From Eurosta solidaginis (taxonomy: Eukaryota; Arthropoda; Insecta; Diptera; Tephritidae), in NCBI RefSeq assembly GCF_040869045.1, contig NC_090319.1, forward strand, positions 263,020,897 through 263,084,896: a stretch of DNA of 64,000 bases. The letters run 5' to 3'. A program made the position numbers and the translations under genes. Below, piece by piece: positions 58,401 through 64,000 of the stretch; the first letter of the stretch is position 1; the number at the start of each line of letters is the position of its first letter. The notes below the pieces were generated by a model. The model was not told where the DNA came from. It did not search any database and saw only the letters and a list, made by a program, of their open reading frames with translations.

Positions 58401-60211
58401 AGATAGATAGAAATAGTTCCGGAATCGTTTGAGAAATAACTTTGAAACCATTTCGGAATGGTTAAAGTATCAGTTCGAGACTATTTAAGAATAACCAGGA
58501 ATGGCTGTCAGTTTAATTTAAGGACGGATAACAGGGGTATTTCGGAGCCATTCGGGGTTGCTTTTATGTTTATGTTTGATTCATCTAGGAACTATTATTT
58601 TATGGCTTGCCTCGAAGCTTTTGTTGCTACTTTGCGCATTTTATTATTTTAGTACTATTTAGGGTTTTATCGAAATATTTCTGTATTTTTCCTCAAGCAA
58701 ATTTTAACATGGCCCGTTATTGAACTAGCAACCAATATGTTAACAGTTATGATCTGAATTGTGTATTAAAACTTTTCTCTTTTTCCAATTATATCACAGT
58801 GCAAAGCTTTGCAAATGCATCTCCAACTATTAAGTAAGATCGTGAAGCTTATGCATCACATTAGTCAACTGAACGCGAGCGCGCAAACCCAAACCTCGCC
58901 AACGCCCATAAAAATCGTAACTCCAGCCGAGGAAAATGAGACCATCAAACAGTTTTTAGATTTAGAATCTGGTTCATCGGCATCGTCGGTATTTTTAGAA
59001 AAGAGTGAGTACAAAAAAGTAAATAAAATTTTGCATCTAACCTGCCTTAATCTTTCTTTCCCCAAGTAACCGCTGCTACATACTCCTCTTCACTATTTTG
59101 TCAATGGACGATTGCAAAAATAATTTGCGAACTAACCGCACAGGAACGTAAAAGTAAAATGGTGTTTGAACTTGAGGACCTTCTCTCAACTGTTGATAAG
59201 CGTGAAGACTTCACCAAATTCACTGGTAAAGTTGGTCAATGCAACTTAACTTATTACAAACTTGATACGAATGATATTTGGGTAGTGCAAAATGGCTTAC
59301 GTTTAAAAATATTGGGCGAAGTTTCAAATATGCCATTCTTAAATATTGTCTATACATCTGTGGGACTTAAAAGCTTTTATACCCGCATCGGCGTTAAACC
59401 AAAATTTGATAATAATCGATCTATAGCCGAAATTATAATTACTGTACAAGCAATGGAAATAATTTTAGATATAGAGCGTTTGCGCGAATTTTTTGGTTCA
59501 TTAAGTGTATTCTTTGTGGCCAATGAATGCAGAAGTTGTACGAAAGTAGCACCACGTAACCAGCTGCCAAGAAATCCACCAAAGGTTTCTGATCTACCGC
59601 TAATACATTTGGATAGTAAAGGTTTCACTATATATACGCCTATACAGACTGAACGTAAATGTTCTTCGGTGCTTATATGGAAGGTGCATAGGAATAAGTA
59701 AACAGATTTTGAAATATATATCAACTAATCTTGATTTTGTTTCTCCACAGATTGAGTCTATTAAGGTGACACCAAACTTGGAGAATCCACTTCAACGGAA
59801 TCCTTTACGCCACGATGTATTCGGTAAAGCAGCACAATTGGGCTTCCTTAGCACACCCGGCTCTTTGATTGAAGATCGACAATATGAGTTAGTGTTAAAA
59901 AATTTGTCTGTCTCTACCGGCGATTGGTTGGAAATTTTGAACCATATGACACAACAGGAAAAATCATTTCAACATACAAATCCAGCAGTTGAGTGGAATA
60001 TGCTGAATCGCGGTGCATCGCCACACATTGCAGATATTTTTACGCGTTTCACTTTTATTGGCATTTTTGCGCCCTGCATTGCTTATAATAATGTTTTGAT
60101 TTGCGGACAGGCGTTGGAGTTCAATTGTTCTTCGGATTTAATGGTAGAGCTAAATACAGATCAGTTGTATGCGTTTGGTCGTATGACGTGTCAAATAAGC
60201 GAGTTATTTAC
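52468..60211 (+). CDS. Vps13B: VPS13B (COH1), N-terminal part, 7 exons; continues beyond window
   Basis: Bridge-like lipid-transfer protein of Golgi and endosomal membranes; the human orthologue is mutated in Cohen syndrome. The N-terminal chorein region is clear: MFRIESYVTPIIMEYVAKYV, LQNLDLRLDVLEEEMQLP, FLSGHVHELTIRVPWTKI, INTIEFVLKLK, IILKYVEDDIVVSMN. Exons: 52468-53149, 53384-53989, 54049-55421, 56143-57095, 58800-59004, 59067-59683, 59751-60211. Most introns are GT-AG, several about 60 bp. Later landmarks are CQWTIAKIICELTAQ and IESIKVTPNLENPLQRNP. The last donor is TTTAC|GTAAGT. Coding frame breaks occur near 52893 (A run), 53420 (ATGTGAAT) and 54265, and the exon 4 donor reads GCC|TAGATATG, apparently lacking G. 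About 1,460 codons are present of an expected roughly 4,000. The orthology is strong; whether the gene is intact is uncertain. Confidence 0.9.
55422..56142 (+). other. VPS13B intron 3
   Basis: Donor GTAAGC, acceptor CTTCTTTTACAG. No ORF or recognisable element. Contains a short inverted motif around ATACCTGCGGCAGGTATACC at about 55836. Confidence 0.7.
57119..57770 (+). mobile_element. SINE copy 3 in VPS13B intron 4, interrupted
   Basis: The body (GCCATGAAATGCTCTCAGTG, CTTGCAGATGCCGTTCGG, then GTCCCGCCAATTTGTAAG, AGGAGCACGACGC, TATCGCGTC) matches the other SINE copies. The tRNA-like head is absent or replaced. It is split at 57330 by the next feature. Confidence 0.75.
57331..57652 (-). mobile_element. 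Retroposon with (CAA)n tail inserted in SINE
   Basis: 322 bp. Minus-strand 3' tail (CAA)n, seen as GTTGTTGTTG at 57330-57349. The 13 bp target duplication CATATAGGTCGCG occurs at 57318-57330 and 57653-57665. Contains TCCCCAAAGCCTTCGGGGAG (a perfect hairpin) near the tail. No ORF. Probably a SINE or a 5'-truncated LINE end. Confidence 0.85.
57771..58799 (+). other. VPS13B intron 4, divergent TTTCGGG-rich tract
   Basis: From about 57830 to 58500 it repeats loosely around ATTTCGGGA / TTTCAGGAT / GAACTATTTC motifs every 25-35 bp, a strongly diverged short tandem repeat. A faint version recurs at 60300-60370. No ORF. The acceptor ATATCACAG ends at 58799. Confidence 0.55.
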
Positions 60212-60512
60212 GTAAGTTATGAGTAATCTATTGTATTGTAATCTACTTGCTATAAATTTTCGAAAAAGTTGTGCCTTGAAAAGCGGACATTGCCATAACC
60301 TCAGGATAATTTCGGGACCTTGTAGGGATGGATTTGGAACTCTTTCCGGGATATATCGTGATTTTTTCGAGGGGCATCTTGCCCCGGGCGCTACTTACAC
60401 GGTGGTGCCAAATGGTCCGCAAACCAGAACATCCTAGATAATTTGTATTTTTATTATAACTAATTTCTGGAAAATATTGATTTCGGGAAAAAAATTTCTA
60501 TACTAACACGTA

Positions 60513-60562
60513 AGGAAGGCTAAGTTCGTGTGTAACCGAACATTACATACTCAGCTGATATG
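60513..60562 (+). repeat. Terminal fragment of the dispersed repeat family
   Basis: GTAAGGAAGGCTAAGTTCGT, GTGTAACCGAACATTACATACTCAGCTG is the reverse complement of the 14730-14778 end. A shorter, more diverged copy is at 37467-37500. Confidence 0.75.
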
Positions 60563-60619
60563 GTAGGTAGGTAGATAGGTGAAATAGCTGCGACCATGGT
60601 CGCCCAAGTAGCTATTTAA

Positions 60620-63600
60620 AAGCTCTGTGAAGTTGGCACCTACTTGGTCGAATAATTAAAAGAACCATATCTCATTCGTTTGTCCACCGTTTGTCCATGT
60701 TTGTCCAGGAAAAATTTTCGTTTGTTCACCTTTTGTTAAAAAGTTATTTCAAAAAAAAAAAAACTTGTGTGAAGTTGGCACCTCCATTTGCGAGTATTTA
60801 AAAAAACTAAATGCCATTCGTTTGTCCATCGTTTGTCCACGTTTGTCCAGGAAAAATTTTCTGTTTGTCCACCTTTTGTTAAAAAGTTATTTCAAAAAAA
60901 AAAAAATCCCGTGTGAAGTTGGCACCTCCATTTACGAGTAATTAAAAAAACCAAATGCCATTCGTTTGTCCACGTTTGTCCAGGAAAAATTTCCGTTTGT
61001 CCACCTTTTGTTAAAAAGTTATAACAAAAACATTTTTTTTCGAAAAAACCCAAACATTTTTTTGTTTCGCTTTATTGTGCTAAATCGTATGTCCGTCGTT
61101 TGCCCATCGTTTGTCCATGTTTGTCCAGGAAACATTTTCGTTTGTCCACCTTTTGTTAAAAAGTTATTTCAAAAAAACAAAAATCGTGTGTGAAGTTGGC
61201 ACCTCCATTTACAAGTAATTAAAAAAACCAAATGCCATTCGTTTGTCCATCGTTTGTCCACGATTGTCCAGGAAAAATTTTCGATTGTCCACCTTTTGTT
61301 AAAAAGTTATTTCAAAAAAACAAAAATCGTGTGTGAAGTTGGCACCTCCATTTACAAGTAATTAAAAAAACCAAATGCCATTCGTTTGTCCATCGTTTGT
61401 CCACGTTTGTCCAGGAAAAATTTTCGTTTGTCCACCTTTTGTTAAAAAGTTATAACAAAAACATTTTTTTTTTCGAAAAAACCCAACAAATTTTTTGTTT
61501 CGCTTTATTGTGCTAAATGTATGTCCGTCGTTTGCCCATCGTTTGTCCATGTTTGTCCAGGAAACATTTTCGTTTGTCCACCTTTTGTTAAAAAGTTATA
61601 ACAAAAACATTTTTTTTCGAAAAAACCCAAAAAAAATTTTTGTTTCGCTTTATTGTGCTAAATCGTATGTCCGTCCTTTGCCCATCGCTTGTCCCTGTAT
61701 GTCCAGGAGAAATTTTCGTTTGGCACCTCCATTTAGGAGCAATTAAAAAACCAAATGCCATTCGTTTGTCCATGTTTTTTATTATATAAAAAAAAATGTT
61801 TTTGTTATAACTTTTTAACAAAAGGTGGACAAACGAAAATTTTTCCTGGACAAACGTGGACAAACGATGGACAAACGAATAGCATTTGGTTTTTTCAATT
61901 ACTCGTAAATGGAGGTGCCAACTTCACACACGATTTTTGTTTTTTTGAAATAACTTTTTAACAAAAGGTGGACAAACCAAAATTTCTCCTGGACAAACAG
62001 GGACAAGCGATGGGCAAAGGACGGACATACGATTTAGCACAATAAAGCGAAACAAACATTTTTTTGGGTTTTTTCAAAAAAAAAAATGTTTTTGTTATAA
62101 CTTTTTAACAGAAGGTGGACAAACGAAACTTTTTCCAGGACAAACGTGGACAAACGAATGGCATTTGGTTTTTTAATTGCTCGTAAATGGAGGTGCCAAC
62201 TTCACACACGATTTTTGTTTTTTTGAAATAACTTTTTAACAAAAGGTGGACAAACGAAAATTTCTCCTGGACAAACAGGGACAAGCGATGGGCAAAGGAC
62301 GGACATACGATTTAGCACAATAAAGCGAAACAAACAATTTTTTGGGTTTTTTAAAAAAAAAATGTTTTTGTTATAACTTTTTAACAGAAGGTGGACAAAC
62401 GAAACTTTTTCCTGGACAAACGTGGACAAACGAATGGCATTTGGTTTTTTAATTGCTCGTAAATGGAGGTGCCAACTTCACACACGATTTTTGTTTTTTT
62501 GAAATAACTTTTTAACAAAAGGTGGACAAACGAAAATTTCTCCTGGACAAACGATGGGCAAACGACGGACATACGATTTAGCACAATAAAGCGAAACAAA
62601 AATTTTTTTGGGTTTTTTCAAAAAAAAATGTTTTTGTTATAACTTTTTAACAAAAGGTGGACAAACGAAAATTTTTCCTGGACAAACGAATGGCATTTGG
62701 TTTTTTTAATTGCTCGTAAATGGAGGTGCCAACTTCACACATGATTTGTGTTTTTTTGAAATAACTTTTTAACAAAAGGTGGACAAACGAAAATTTCTCC
62801 TGGGCAAACAGGGACAAACGATTTAGCACAATAAAGCGAAACAAAAATTTTTTTGGGTTTTTTCGAAAAAAATGTTTTTGTTATAACTTTTTAACAAAAG
62901 GTGGACAAACGAAAATTTTTCCTGGACAAACGTGGACAAACGATGGACAAACGAATGACATTTGGTTTTTTAATTGCTCCTAAATGGAGGTGCCAACTTC
63001 ACACACTAGTTTTGTTTTTTTGAAATAACTTTTTAACAAATGGTGAACAAACGAAAATTTTTCCTGGACAAACGTGGACAAACGATGGACAAACGAATGG
63101 CATTTGGTTTTTCAATTGCTCGTAAATGGAGGTGCCAACTTCACACACGATTTTTGTTTTTTTTTTTTAAATAACTTTTTAACAAAAGGTGGACAGACGA
63201 AAATTTTTCCTGGACAAACGTGGACAAGCGAATGGCATTTGGTTTTTTAATTGCTCGTAAATGGAGGTGCCAACTTCACACACGATTTTTGTTTTTTTGA
63301 AATAACTTTTTAACAAAAGGTGGACAAACGAAAATTTCTCCTGGACAAACAGGGACAAACGATGGGCAAACGACGGACATACGATTTAGCACAATAAAGC
63401 GAAACAAAAAATTTTTTTGGGTTTTTTCGAAAAAAAATGTTTTTGTTATAACTTTTTAACAAAAGGTGGACAAACGAAAATGTTTCCTGGACAAACATGG
63501 ACAAACGATGGGCAAACGACGGGCATACGATTTAGCACAATAAAGCGAAACAAAAAATTTGTTGGGTTTTTTCGAAAAAAAAATGTTTTTTTTATAACTT

Positions 63601-64000
63601 TTTAACAAAAGGTGGACAAACGAAAATTTTTCCTGGACAAACGTGGACAAACGAATGGCATTTGGTTTTTTTAATTACTAGTAAATGGAGGTGCCAACTT
63701 CACACACGATTTTTGTTTTTTTGAAATAACTTTTTAACAAAAGGTGGACAAACGAAAATTTTTTCTGAATAATAGTGGACAAACGAATGGCATTTGGTTT
63801 TTTTAATTACTTGTAAATGGAGGTGCCAACTTCAAACACGATTTTTGTTTTTTTGAAATAACTTTTTAACAAAATGTGGACAAACGAAAATTTTTCCTGG
63901 ACAATCGTGGACAAACGATGGACAAACGAATGGCATTTGGTTTTTTTAATTACTTGTAAATGGAGGTGCCAACTTCACACACGATTTTTGTTTTTTTGAA
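60620..64000. repeat. Inverted tandem array in VPS13B intron 7
   Basis: Units of about 135-145 bp contain GTGTGAAGTTGGCACCTCC, AAATGCCATTCGTTTGTCCA, CACGTTTGTCCAGGAAAAAT and CACCTTTTGTTAAAAAGTTA. A second unit type adds GTTTCGCTTTATTGTGCTAA. They read forward from about 60620 to 61770, then in reverse complement from about 61795 to the window end. The axis is near 61785 (TTATTATATAA). Apparent ORFs here are frames through the repeat and not genes. The array runs out of the window. Confidence 0.95.

Noticed and set aside
60620..64000. Many similar ORFs reading like VCPPFVKKL / LTKGGQTKIFPGQTW
   Set aside because: They are frames through the tandem units and their inversions, with no start context or domain.

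Overview
The window looks like repeat-rich genomic DNA of a higher fly, most likely a tephritid-type fruit fly. The evidence is AT-rich DNA with short introns of about 60-70 bp, insect BEL/Pao, Transib, hAT and R1/Jockey-like elements, tRNA-derived SINEs, and a dispersed repeat family with long tandem arrays. The species assignment is an inference; no database was searched.

Layout. (1) 1-14778: a degenerate RAG1/Transib-like transposase gene (440-2123, minus) lies between two nearly identical inverted arms of a dispersed repeat. The right arm runs on to 14778, includes a 128-130 bp minisatellite, and is split by a rearranged BEL/Pao retrotransposon (2997-12387). That element has gag, pol, one LTR and an extra zinc-knuckle ORF in the env position. 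(2) 14779-20460: intergenic DNA with a SINE, a MITE with 54 bp inverted ends, and an internally deleted LINE sitting in a minisatellite. (3) 20829-29878: a second copy of the dispersed repeat, interrupted by a complete but decayed BEL/Pao element (22382-29804, minus, two LTRs) that itself carries a 633 bp MITE. (4) 30530-32640: a broken copy of the AAA-ATPase gene NVL/smallminded (minus), disrupted by a LINE and by a hAT-type MITE in an intron. (5) 33600-42200: LINE relics, a solo LTR, and a hAT-type element hosting a SINE and another MITE. It is flanked by two inverted, circularly permuted repeat copies. (6) 42595-46600: remnants of a DUF4806-like gene split by an array of about 157 bp units, most with a CTCF-like core. 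(7) 47300-50715: a third copy of the dispersed repeat and a textbook Transib element (48559-50715) with CACAGTG ends and a CGTCG target duplication. (8) 52468 to the window end: the 5' part of VPS13B (plus strand), seven exons, whose last intron is filled by a tandem array that reverses orientation near 61.78 kb.

The only host gene that may be functional is VPS13B, a bridge-like lipid-transfer protein. Even this copy shows three coding frameshifts and a damaged splice donor, which need checking as assembly errors or decay. Most other coding sequence belongs to transposable elements. The strongest biological leads are the RAG1-like transposase between long inverted arms, the Transib copy with ends resembling recombination signal sequences, the extra zinc-knuckle ORF of the BEL element, and the CTCF-motif array.
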